NCBI GenBank assembly: GCA_025994075.1
Contig: JAMQGV010000005.1
Location: 1-64,000, forward strand
Origin: Vicinamibacteria bacterium
GTDB taxonomy: Bacteria; Acidobacteriota; Vicinamibacteria; Fen-336
Length of the DNA: 64,000 nt
Direction of reading: 5' to 3'
Positions 56,905-64,000 of the stretch are shown here, piece after piece (positions within the stretch are counted from its first letter, which is position 1; each line of letters opens with the position of its first letter). The notes under the pieces are model-generated. The model had not been told where the DNA came from and ran no database searches. It worked only from the letters and a program-made list of their open reading frames with translations. The translations under genes were made by a program, and so were the position numbers.

Positions 56905-59900
56905 CTACGGCGGGCACAACCCGCCTTCGAACGTGCGGTCAGGCGTGACCACCTTGGCGCCGTCATGGCACCCCGTGTTCTTGTTGAAGGTTCCTTTCGT
57001 CAGCGACAACACCTTGTGTTTCTGGCTGGCCGTGTACAGGTAGGACGTCCCGGTGCTGTCCTTGCAGATTGGTGACCGGCCCGAGAACGGCGGCGGGTGG
57101 ATCATCCAGTGCTGCATCGTGACGCACTCCTGCACGGTCGGGGCGGCCGGAGGCGCTCCAGGCGCAGCCGTCGGCGAGGTCGACGAAGGTCGGCTTCCGC
57201 TTCCACTTCCGCTGCCGCCGTCGCTGCCGGGCACGCACCTGTAGCCATCCCACCTGTACCCGGCGCAGTCGCAGCGCGGCGTGGGATTCCACTTGTTGAG
57301 GTAGGTGGCCCGCGTCGCGCACGGATCGGCCTGCGGAGCCGTGCCGGCAGCGGGGGCGGCTGGGCCGCCGCCGCCCGTGCGTGCCGGCGGACGCGGGTTC
57401 CCAGCTTCGATCGTCTTGTTGAGGATGTCGATCAGGCCGGGCAACGCCTCGCGGGCCCGCGCTCGCCCGGCGTCCTGGCCCTCGCGGGGCGCGAACTGCA
57501 CGGCCCGGGCGTCGCGATTGAGGGCATCGACCCAGCCGGCGACGAGGCCGTCCATGCAGCGGGGGGCCAGCCGCTGAACCGTCTCCGCGTGGCGGCTCGC
57601 GGCGCCGAAGTCGCGCGCCGTCACCGCCTGGGAGCCGGCGCTCATCGCCTCGACGGCGGCGCGCTGGCGCTCGGCGAGCTCGCGCAGCTTCGCGTGATTG
57701 GCGGCCACCCAGGGATCGGCGGGGGCGAGTGCCGCCGCGCGATCGGCGTGAGCCACCGCCTCGGGGTAGCGGCAGGCCTCGGCTGCTGCCGTGGCGGCCG
57801 TGACGTGGACCGCGACGTCGGGCTGTCCGGAGGCGGGCCGGGTCGGGTCCGTCGCGGGACTCACGGTGCGGACCTCTCCGCTCGTCCAGCCGCCCGCAGC
57901 CGGGGCGGCGGGCGTCAGCGGGGTCCGGGCCGCGGCTTCGGCCTGCTCGCGGCACGCGCGCGCACGGGCAGCGAGGGCCGCGACCGCCGAGGCGAACACC
58001 TCCGCGGTGTCGGCGGACGCGCGGGCGTTGGCTACGGCCTCGGCGAGGGCTGCCGTCCCGCCCGTCTCGCCGGGACCCGCCGCGAGCGGCTCCAGGGTCT
58101 CGACGCGAGAGGTGAGAGCGGCGACGGCGGTTCGCAGCGAGGTCGACTGCGGCGCGAGTTCGCCGGTGCAGGCGGCCAGATCCGCGCCCAGCCGTCGAAC
58201 CTGGGCGAAGAGCCCGTCGCTCTCGGCGCGTTCGCTCCGGGCCGGCGGCAGCAGGCGCGCGAGCTCTGCGTGGAGGCCCGCCGCCTGGCTGCGAGCGGCG
58301 TCCAGCTCGCCCTGCGCCGCGGTGGCGGCTTCCGCCGTACGACCGGCTGCGGACGCGACCTCCCCCACGGCTGCGGTGCTCGCCGCGAGAGCGGCCAGGC
58401 GGGCTGCGAAGTCCGGGGCCGGGTCTCCGGCGCGGCGGGCGTCGGCGAGCAGGGCCCCCGCCTGTCGCGCCGCGGACTCCGCTCGGCCCGCGGCCTCGGC
58501 CGCGAGCTGATGGAACACGTCGGCCTGTCCCGCGGCGGTGCCGGCAGCGACGAGGCCCTGGGCACGCGCGGCGTCGGTCGTCGCCGCCTCGGCCTGGGCG
58601 GCCGCCGTGCAGGCCTGGCGTTCGCTCGCTTCGGCCTTCTGCTTGGCCTCGACGACCTGGCCCGCCGCCGCGTACGCCGCCGCCGCGAGCGCCTGCGCCT
58701 GGGTCAGCGCCTGCGGAGCGGACCCCGCGGCCCGGCGCGAGGCCACTTCGGTTGCGAGGCGGTCGAGCTGGGCCTGGACTTCGGCGAGGCGCGTCTGCGC
58801 CGAACTGAGGTCCGCCCGAGTCGAAGCGCAGTCGGCTTCCACCCGCGTCGTGCGGTCGCGCGCCGTCGCGACCAGTCCCCGCAACCGGTCGAGCAGTTCG
58901 GCGACCCTCGGCTCGTCGGCACCCGGCCCCGGAGAGCCGGGCCCGGTGCCCGCCGCCGTCGGCGTGCACTGGCGCAGGAAGGTCGCGAAGCCGCCGGCGT
59001 CCCGCTTCAGCACCTCGATGACGGCCGGCGCGCCGACCGGCTCGCCGCGTGCCGTCAGGCAATCGACGACCCGGCGGTAGCGGTCCACCTCGTTGGCCTC
59101 GATCGCGGCGAACGTCTCGCTGTTGGCGTAGAGCTCGGCGGCCTTCTGCCCGTAGTCGACGACGAGGCGCGCCGCCTTCAGGAGCTCGCCCGCGCGCTGG
59201 GCGCCGCCTTCCTGGGCCGTGCGCAGCATCTGGCCGCGCAGGTCGGCCGTGGCGGGCGGGTTCGCGGCGGACACCAGCGCCTCGTAGTGCTGGCGGAGCT
59301 GGGGCAGCTCGCGGCTGGCCAGCGTCTTCGTGGTGATCGCCTCGGCCACCGTCTCGACGGTCTGGGTGCCCGCGGTCAGGGCCTGGTCGGCGACGACGCG
59401 GCTCAACTGGCCCGCGAGCGTCTCGTCCTCCGCGAGCCGGGCCGCGACGATCTCGTCCCACCAGTACTCCGCGACCTCCTCGAGCACGCCCCGCGCTTTC
59501 ATTCGGTCGAGGAACTGCTTCTTCCAGGCCGACTCGAAGGCGTTGACGAGCGCCTTGAAGCCCGAGCCCACGACGCAGTTCTTCCCGACGTCGAGGACGA
59601 GGTCGGGCACCAGCGGGACGGGTGCCGGCGCGACCAGCGGCTGCGGGCCGGCGCTCGTGCCGAGCAGCGCTCCGACCTGGTTCGCGCCAGCGTCGAGCAG
59701 GCACTGGAACACGTCCTGCGGGTACTGGGTCAGGACTTCCTTGTAGACGTGGAGCACGTCGTCGGCCGTGTCTTCCCAGAACTCGTCCCAGTCGAGCCCG
59801 ACCAGGCCCTGGATCACCACGTGGCGCGACTCCAGCAACGCGAGCTGCGCCGCGCGGGCGGCGACGACCTGGCGCCGCCAGGCCACGTGCTTGGTCCACA

Positions 59901-60324
59901 GGTTCGCGCGCACCTCGGGCCGCGCTTCCTGAGCGACCGTGAACGCCGCGCGGGCGTCGTCGTAGAGCGCCTTCGCCGCACGCTCCTTCTCGTACTCGCC
60001 CTCGAAGCGCCGGTTGCGGTTGCGGTGGTCGTCGGTGCGCTCGTACTTCTGCACGAGCCGCGCGCGCTCCGCCTCGGCGAAGCGGCCGAGCCAGGCGTCG
60101 GTGTCGTTGCGGACCTGGTTGATCCGCGAGAGCAGTCCGTTCGCCTCGCGGTCGAGCTGCATCAGGAGCGCGAAGTACTCGGGGTTCTCCTGCTCGTAGG
60201 CGCGCGAGCCCCACTCCTGGCCGTGCAGCGGCAGCGCCGCCGACGCCAGTAGCAGCCCGATCAGCGTCGCGGCGAGTGCCGGGAGACGACGGCGACCGCG
60301 GTAAAGGCCGACACCCGACGGCAC
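56905..60324 (-). CDS. Giant secreted coiled-coil protein with a Cys-rich C terminus (1139 aa)
   Basis: It has a signal peptide (about 14-36), an N-terminal helical part (40-430), a very Ala/Arg/Glu-rich coiled-coil region (about 480-790), a tetratricopeptide-like segment (CRYPEAVAHADRAAALAPADPWVAANH near 840-870), and a compact Cys-rich C terminus after a Gly/Ser/Pro linker (about 1015-1139, including WNPTPRCDCAGYRWDGYRC). Cysteine spacing suggests disulfides and an EGF- or knottin-like small module. GTG at 60324 has GGGAGG about 5 nt before it. It is 16 bp from the preceding gene's stop. I do not recognise a family. Confidence 0.75.
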   Translation of the reverse strand: MPSGVGLYRGRRRLPALAATLIGLLLASAALPLHGQEWGSRAYEQENPEYFALLMQLDREANGLLSRINQVRNDTDAWLGRFAEAERARLVQKYERTDDHRNRNRRFEGEYEKERAAKALYDDARAAFTVAQEARPEVRANLWTKHVAWRRQVVAARAAQLALLESRHVVIQGLVGLDWDEFWEDTADDVLHVYKEVLTQYPQDVFQCLLDAGANQVGALLGTSAGPQPLVAPAPVPLVPDLVLDVGKNCVVGSGFKALVNAFESAWKKQFLDRMKARGVLEEVAEYWWDEIVAARLAEDETLAGQLSRVVADQALTAGTQTVETVAEAITTKTLASRELPQLRQHYEALVSAANPPATADLRGQMLRTAQEGGAQRAGELLKAARLVVDYGQKAAELYANSETFAAIEANEVDRYRRVVDCLTARGEPVGAPAVIEVLKRDAGGFATFLRQCTPTAAGTGPGSPGPGADEPRVAELLDRLRGLVATARDRTTRVEADCASTRADLSSAQTRLAEVQAQLDRLATEVASRRAAGSAPQALTQAQALAAAAYAAAGQVVEAKQKAEASERQACTAAAQAEAATTDAARAQGLVAAGTAAGQADVFHQLAAEAAGRAESAARQAGALLADARRAGDPAPDFAARLAALAASTAAVGEVASAAGRTAEAATAAQGELDAARSQAAGLHAELARLLPPARSERAESDGLFAQVRRLGADLAACTGELAPQSTSLRTAVAALTSRVETLEPLAAGPGETGGTAALAEAVANARASADTAEVFASAVAALAARARACREQAEAAARTPLTPAAPAAGGWTSGEVRTVSPATDPTRPASGQPDVAVHVTAATAAAEACRYPEAVAHADRAAALAPADPWVAANHAKLRELAERQRAAVEAMSAGSQAVTARDFGAASRHAETVQRLAPRCMDGLVAGWVDALNRDARAVQFAPREGQDAGRARAREALPGLIDILNKTIEAGNPRPPARTGGGGPAAPAAGTAPQADPCATRATYLNKWNPTPRCDCAGYRWDGYRCVPGSDGGSGSGSGSRPSSTSPTAAPGAPPAAPTVQECVTMQHWMIHPPPFSGRSPICKDSTGTSYLYTASQKHKVLSLTKGTFNKNTGCHDGAKVVTPDRTFEGGLCPP

Positions 60325-60340
60325 AGTGCCTCCCGGGACC

Positions 60341-61060
60341 CTACTCGAACATGTGGATGCAGTTCGGGCAGACAGCGGAGTGGGTCGAGTGGTCGACGGC
60401 CCTCAGGTGCGCCACGTGACTGTCGACGTCGCCCCCCATGGCCGCGATCAGCGGGTTGCGGCCGAGGTGGTTCCGGTAGGCCCGCGAGGCGTAGAACACC
60501 TCGACCGGGACCTGGAACGCCTCGAGAGCCGCGATCGGAGCGTTGCAGACGTCGCACACGCCCGAGCCCGCGTAGCGCGGGAAGCGCTCCTCCTTCGGTC
60601 CGACCTCCGCGCTGACCTTGGCCCGCTGCTGCCACGTCAGCTCGGCGCTCGCCGGCAACTCCACGTCGACTTCCCACGCGCCCGGCTTGCGGCCGAGGCC
60701 GAGGAAGCCGTTGCGGTGGGGCGTCACCTCCTGTGCCGAAGCCACCACGGCGTCCGGACCCAGCCGCCGCCCGATCTCCGCGGCGACGTCCGTCTCATCG
60801 AACGCCTGCACGGTCTCGTGCCGCAGCTCCGGCGCGTGGGTACAGGTCTCCTCGACGACGGTCGCGCCCTCGGGGATCGTCTCGCGGACCCGCGCGCAGG
60901 CCTCTTCGACGGTGGCCGCGTGCCGCTCGACGTGATGCGGCCGTCCGTCGGCGACCACCCACTCGCGCAACACGACCTCGTCGGGAGCGAGCCGGCCGAA
61001 CACGCCGGCCCGCGCCGCCTCCACGGTGTCGGCTTCCACCACGACCGTGCGATGCGCCAT
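60341..61060 (-). CDS. Protein of unknown function with Jag-N-like segment and zinc-type cysteines (239 aa)
   Basis: The N-terminal third alternates strand and helix (VVVEADTVEAARAGVFGRL). A later segment with NGFLGLGRKPGAWEVDVEL resembles the Jag-N RNA-binding-associated fold (GFLGxGxKPxxVxV). Two Cys pairs, CDVCN near 176-180 and CPNC near 231-234, are consistent with a zinc site joining the middle and the end. There is no signal peptide. GAGGAGG precedes the ATG. It lies upstream of the giant secreted protein on the same strand and divergent from the dehydrogenase. Function unknown. Confidence 0.65.
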   Translation of the reverse strand: MAHRTVVVEADTVEAARAGVFGRLAPDEVVLREWVVADGRPHHVERHAATVEEACARVRETIPEGATVVEETCTHAPELRHETVQAFDETDVAAEIGRRLGPDAVVASAQEVTPHRNGFLGLGRKPGAWEVDVELPASAELTWQQRAKVSAEVGPKEERFPRYAGSGVCDVCNAPIAALEAFQVPVEVFYASRAYRNHLGRNPLIAAMGGDVDSHVAHLRAVDHSTHSAVCPNCIHMFE

Positions 61061-61204
61061 GACCCCTCCTCGGACTGCCCGGGGGCTCGGGGCCATCCCG
61101 CTCGAGGGGAAACACCACACCCCGGCGTTTCGCCAGGAGCCCTCGCATTTCGAAAGATCGGCGCCGCACCCGCCGACCGCAAGCCGAATCGGCCGGGCTG
61201 TCCA

Positions 61205-61210
61205 TAGAAT
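61205..61210 (+). promoter_or_regulatory. -10-like TAGAAT, 8 nt before the dehydrogenase ATG
   Basis: TAGAAT, eight bases, then the ATG at 61219. This is the same motif and spacing as before the phosphofructokinase gene. No Shine-Dalgarno or clear -35. Confidence 0.45.
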
Positions 61211-61218
61211 CCGGGGCG

Positions 61219-62400
61219 ATGAGCTTCCGCGTCTACGCGACGTGCGACATCGGCGGCGAGGCGCTCGACCGGCTGCGCGAGCGCGGGTGGCAGGTCGAGG
61301 TCCACGACCGGCTCGAGCCACCGCCGAAGGACGTGATCCTCGACAAGCTTCGCTCCGGGGTCGACGCGCTGATCACGACGCTGCGCGATCCGATCGATGC
61401 CGAGGTGTTGGCCACCGGGGCCGCGCACGGGCTGAAGGTGGTGGCCCAGGACGCGGTCGGCTTCGACAACGTCGACCGCGGGGCGGCCAATGCCCATCGC
61501 ATCCCGTTCACCCACACGCCCGACGTGCTGACCGACGCGACGGCCGAGTTCGCGTTCTTCCTGATCGGCGCCGTGGCGCGCAAGTTGTGGCCGTCCGAGC
61601 AGGCGGTGCGCGAGGGCACCTGGTCGACCTGGCACCCGCACCAGCCGTGGCTGGGCGACGAGGTGACGGGGAAGACGCTTTCGGTGATCGGCCTCGGCCG
61701 CATCGGACGGGCGCTGGTGGCCAAGGCGACGGGCTTCGACATGGACGTGCTCGCGTGCGACAACGGGTTCCGACGCCCGGCAGAGCCGGGCGTCGGTCCC
61801 ATGGGGGCTCCGTCGGACGACTCCGGCCTCCTCCGCCCCCAAGCCCCCACGTTCGTCGAGCGAATCCAGGGCGTGATGGACGCGCGGCACGCGGCGGGGC
61901 TGTCCGCGCGGCGCGCCACGATCGAGATCGCCGACCTCGACACGTGCCTGCGCCGGGCCGACTTCGTCTCGCTGCACGTCAACCTGACGCGGCCCGGACA
62001 GGCGCAGCAGCCGACCTTCCACCTGATCGACGAACGCCGGCTGCGCCAGATGAAGCCGACCGCGTACCTGGTCAACACCGCGCGCGGTCCGGTCGTCGAC
62101 GAGGCGGCGCTGGCGAAGGCGCTGCACGAGGGCTGGATCGCGGGCGCCGCGCTCGACGTCTACGAGCGCGAGCCGCTGCCGCGGGACAGCCCGCTGCTCG
62201 ACGAGCGGCTGGCACTGAAGCTGCGCCTGTTCAACCACGCGGCCTCGGCCGCGCGCGCCACCCGCCTCTCGCCCGACCCCGACGTCGGCATGGCCGGCCG
62301 CTGCGTGCAGGGCGTGATCGACGTGCTCGAGGGCCGCCACGGCGGCGACCCGGCGCGGATGCCGTTCGTCGTCAACAAGGAGGCGTTCGGCCCGGCCTGA
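61219..62400 (+). CDS. D-2-hydroxyacid dehydrogenase (PGDH-like) carrying a repeat-encoded 28-residue insert
   Basis: This 393-residue NAD-dependent enzyme of the phosphoglycerate/glycerate/lactate dehydrogenase family is longer than the usual 310-335 residues. The Rossmann loop is GLGRIGRA near 158-165. Catalytic Arg is in VNTARGP, Glu in YEREPLP and His in FNHAASAARATR. Residues 183-210 are encoded by a whole copy of an 84-bp genomic repeat. It sits right after the strand ending in ACDN, where the acidic residue contacts the NAD ribose. The insert keeps the frame and no catalytic residue is lost. Whether the protein is active is unknown. Substrate unassigned. Confidence 0.85.
   Translation: MSFRVYATCDIGGEALDRLRERGWQVEVHDRLEPPPKDVILDKLRSGVDALITTLRDPIDAEVLATGAAHGLKVVAQDAVGFDNVDRGAANAHRIPFTHTPDVLTDATAEFAFFLIGAVARKLWPSEQAVREGTWSTWHPHQPWLGDEVTGKTLSVIGLGRIGRALVAKATGFDMDVLACDNGFRRPAEPGVGPMGAPSDDSGLLRPQAPTFVERIQGVMDARHAAGLSARRATIEIADLDTCLRRADFVSLHVNLTRPGQAQQPTFHLIDERRLRQMKPTAYLVNTARGPVVDEAALAKALHEGWIAGAALDVYEREPLPRDSPLLDERLALKLRLFNHAASAARATRLSPDPDVGMAGRCVQGVIDVLEGRHGGDPARMPFVVNKEAFGPA
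61765..61848 (+). repeat. 84-bp interspersed repeat, copy 3, inside a coding sequence
   Basis: Complete copy, codon-aligned (codons 183-210), in the D-2-hydroxyacid dehydrogenase gene. The variable part is a perfect 12-bp hairpin (61770-61781 with 61785-61796; CCGACGCCCGGC and GCCGGGCGTCGG around AGA). The core differs from the other copies only at AAG for AAA near its end, which keeps pairing with GGGTT through a G-U. It encodes GPMGAPSDDSGLLRPQAP and flanking residues. No target duplication seen. Confidence 0.88.
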
Positions 62401-62411
62401 ACGCCTCGCTC

Positions 62412-63773
62412 CTAGTGCGGCAGGCCGAACAGCAGGTACGACGCGCACAGAGCCGCCAGCGTCCAGGCGCCGGGCGACACCTCGCGGGCGCGGCCCGCGA
62501 ACACCTTCATCAGCGGCCACAGCACGAGGCCCGCGGTCAGGCCGTTGGCGATGTTGTAGGTGAACACCATCAGGCTCAGCGTCGCGAAGGCCGGGAACAG
62601 CTCCGTGAGGTCGTCGAAGTCGAAGCGGCGCGCCTCGGCCAGCATCAGCACGCCGACCACGACCAGCGCCGGCGCGTACGCGTAGCGCAGCCGCTGCAGC
62701 GGCTCGACCAGCGGCAGGAAGAACAGGCAGCCGAAGAAGAGCAGTGCCGTGACCACGGCGGCGAGGCCGGTGCGCGCGCCCTCGCGGATGCCGGTCGCCG
62801 ACTCGATGTAGGCGCCGCTCGTCGAGGTGCCGAGCAGGCCGCTGACCGTGCAGGTGGCGGCGTCGACCAGCATCGGCCGCTCCAGCTCCTTCGGGTCCTT
62901 GTCCCCGACGCCGAGCCCGACCATCGTGCCCAGCGTGTCGAGGAACGCCATCAGGAACAGCGTCAGCAGCACCGGCAGCAGCGCGGGCTTCAGGACGCCG
63001 ACCACGTCGAGCTTGAACGCGATCGGTGCCAGCGAGTACTCGCCCGTGAACGGCAGCGCGAAGACGCCCTTCGGCGCCTCGCCGTGGCCGAGCAGCGCGC
63101 CGACGAGGGCGGTGCCCGCGATGCCGACGAGCAGCGCGCCCTTGACCCGGCGCGCCATCAGCGCCGCGGTCAGCACGAAGCCGAACACGGCCAGCTTGAC
63201 CCGCGGGTCGCCCAGGTTGCCGAGCTTGACCGGCACGTCCGGAGCGCGCAGCGCGCCGCTTCCGGGGTCGGCCAGCGCCGCGGCCGGCATCCCGGTCACG
63301 AAGCTGGTGACGACGCCCGCCTCGTAGAGGCCGATCAGGGCCAGGAACAGGCCGATCCCGACCGCGAAGCTCGCGCGCAACGTGGGCGAGATCGCGGCCG
63401 CCAGCCACTGCCGGAAGCCCAGCCAGGTGATCACCAGGAACAGCAGGCCGGAGAGGAACACGGCGCCCAGCCGCTGCTCGAGGGTGACGCCCAGCGCCGC
63501 CAGGCCGAAGGCGATGAACGCGTTCTCGCCCATGTACGGCGCCACCGCGATCGGCCGGTTCGCGTACAGGCCCATCGCCAGCGAACCGAACACCGCGGCG
63601 AGGATGGTGGCGACCGTGGACGGACCGACCGGCAGCCCGGCGAACGACAGGATCGCGGGATTCACCACGACGATGTAGGCCATGGTGACGAACGTCGTCA
63701 CCCCGCCCAGCACCTCGGTGCGCAGCGTGGAGCCGCGCGCGGCGATGCCGAAGCGGGCGTCGAGGCCGCTCAT
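62412..63773 (-). CDS. NCS2/AzgA-type purine (hypoxanthine/guanine/adenine) permease
   Basis: This 453-residue transporter has about 12-14 helices and the AzgA-like signatures: TEVLGGVTTFVTMAYIVVVNP near 19-39, GENAFIAFGL near 80-89, LPVLLTLFLMAFLDTLGT near 263-280, and TSTSGAYIESATGI near 315-328. It probably imports purine bases with protons. It lies 11 bp from the convergent dehydrogenase stop, and 4 bp after a TrkA-C gene that is on the same strand. Confidence 0.88.
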   Translation of the reverse strand: MSGLDARFGIAARGSTLRTEVLGGVTTFVTMAYIVVVNPAILSFAGLPVGPSTVATILAAVFGSLAMGLYANRPIAVAPYMGENAFIAFGLAALGVTLEQRLGAVFLSGLLFLVITWLGFRQWLAAAISPTLRASFAVGIGLFLALIGLYEAGVVTSFVTGMPAAALADPGSGALRAPDVPVKLGNLGDPRVKLAVFGFVLTAALMARRVKGALLVGIAGTALVGALLGHGEAPKGVFALPFTGEYSLAPIAFKLDVVGVLKPALLPVLLTLFLMAFLDTLGTMVGLGVGDKDPKELERPMLVDAATCTVSGLLGTSTSGAYIESATGIREGARTGLAAVVTALLFFGCLFFLPLVEPLQRLRYAYAPALVVVGVLMLAEARRFDFDDLTELFPAFATLSLMVFTYNIANGLTAGLVLWPLMKVFAGRAREVSPGAWTLAALCASYLLFGLPH

Positions 63774-63777
63774 CGTT

Positions 63778-64000
63778 TCAGTCGTGGGTGCGGGTCAGAG
63801 CCGTGAGGTCGACGTCGCGGCCGATCACCACCAGGATGTCGCCCTCCTTCACCTCGTAGGGCGCGCCGGGCACCAGGTCGAGGCGATCGCCGTTCTTGAT
63901 CGCGACCACCAGCACGTTGTGGCGGGCCCGCAACTGGAGCTGGCCGAGGGTGCGGCCGAGGAACACCTCGGGGGCGCCGATCTCGACCAGCGAGAAGCCG
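63778..64000 (-). CDS. TrkA-C (RCK_C) domain protein, 5' end outside the window
   Basis: Only the last 73 residues are present. They form an RCK_C/TrkA-C domain: GFSLVEIGAPEVFLGRTLG, then NVLVVAIKNGD, DLVPGAPYEVKEGDILVVIG and the final DVDLTAL. This domain binds small ligands such as c-di-AMP or nucleotides in potassium transport or other permeases. The full protein is probably a TrkA-like or transporter regulator. It is directly upstream of the purine permease gene, with which it probably forms an operon. Confidence 0.75.
   Translation of the reverse strand, partial: GFSLVEIGAPEVFLGRTLGQLQLRARHNVLVVAIKNGDRLDLVPGAPYEVKEGDILVVIGRDVDLTALTRTHD

Noticed and set aside
61700..61900. Target-site duplications flanking repeat copies 2 and 3
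   Set aside because: The bases immediately outside the copies show no shared short direct repeat, so classical transposition is not supported by this.

Overview
This window is about 64 kb of very GC-rich (roughly 70% or more by eye) chromosomal DNA from a Gram-negative bacterium. The outer-membrane evidence is an Omp85 barrel, lipoproteins and periplasmic cytochromes. The mix of a DUF2378 protein, an S-box-type (SAM-I-like) riboswitch, a quinol NO reductase and many secreted PKD or coiled-coil proteins would fit Acidobacteriota or a deltaproteobacterial/Myxococcota-like lineage. That placement is inference. No rRNA, tRNA, CRISPR array, prophage or classical IS was seen.

Layout. 0-8 kb: an NMN adenylyltransferase-like gene, an FmdB-like protein, a peptide-binding lipoprotein, a DUF697 protein, a Gcr-type membrane protein and a PMT-like glycosyltransferase. 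7.8-8.5 kb is a decayed intergenic region with two 36-bp palindromic repeats exactly 600 bp apart. 8.5-13.3 kb is a nitric-oxide stress locus: norZ and ric, transcribed divergently from a NorR-like sigma-54 activator, with a recognisable -24/-12 promoter. 13-22 kb: another glycosyltransferase, a Dam-type methylase, an EamA permease, a CHASE-Ser/Thr kinase, a GAF protein and Dps. 22.4-31.2 kb: a single 2117-residue TamB-BamA fusion behind ilvE, then a VKOR-DsbA disulfide-forming fusion. 31-36 kb: DUF2378, globin, then metK preceded by a small ORF and a SAM-clan riboswitch; the divergent side carries a zinc-ribbon membrane protein and phosphofructokinase. 36-47 kb: a diguanylate cyclase, M28, M1 and M24 peptidases, PKD and other secreted proteins, an SDR, MgtE and a VapBC pair. 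47.6-51 kb: a HlyD/ABC/FtsX exporter behind a TetR regulator. 51-64 kb: an SGNH-like protein, PEP carboxylase, cytochromes c and c', a lipoprotein, a giant secreted coiled-coil protein, a hydroxyacid dehydrogenase, a purine permease and the end of a TrkA-C protein.

Most striking signals. (1) An 84-bp interspersed repeat occurs three times (1-79 truncated, 20986-21069, 61765-61848). Its 3' core of about 57 bp is nearly invariant. Its 5' 27 bp differs in sequence between copies but folds into the same hairpin each time. All six frames of the core are open, and one copy sits codon-aligned inside a dehydrogenase gene, adding 28 residues beside the NAD-binding loop. (2) TamB is fused in one reading frame to a five-POTRA Omp85 protein. 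(3) A riboswitch with its own promoter and a Shine-Dalgarno-sequestering hairpin controls a small integrase-arm-like ORF plus metK. (4) Several genes have a -10-like hexamer only 6-9 nt before the start codon and no clear ribosome binding site, suggesting frequent leaderless transcripts.
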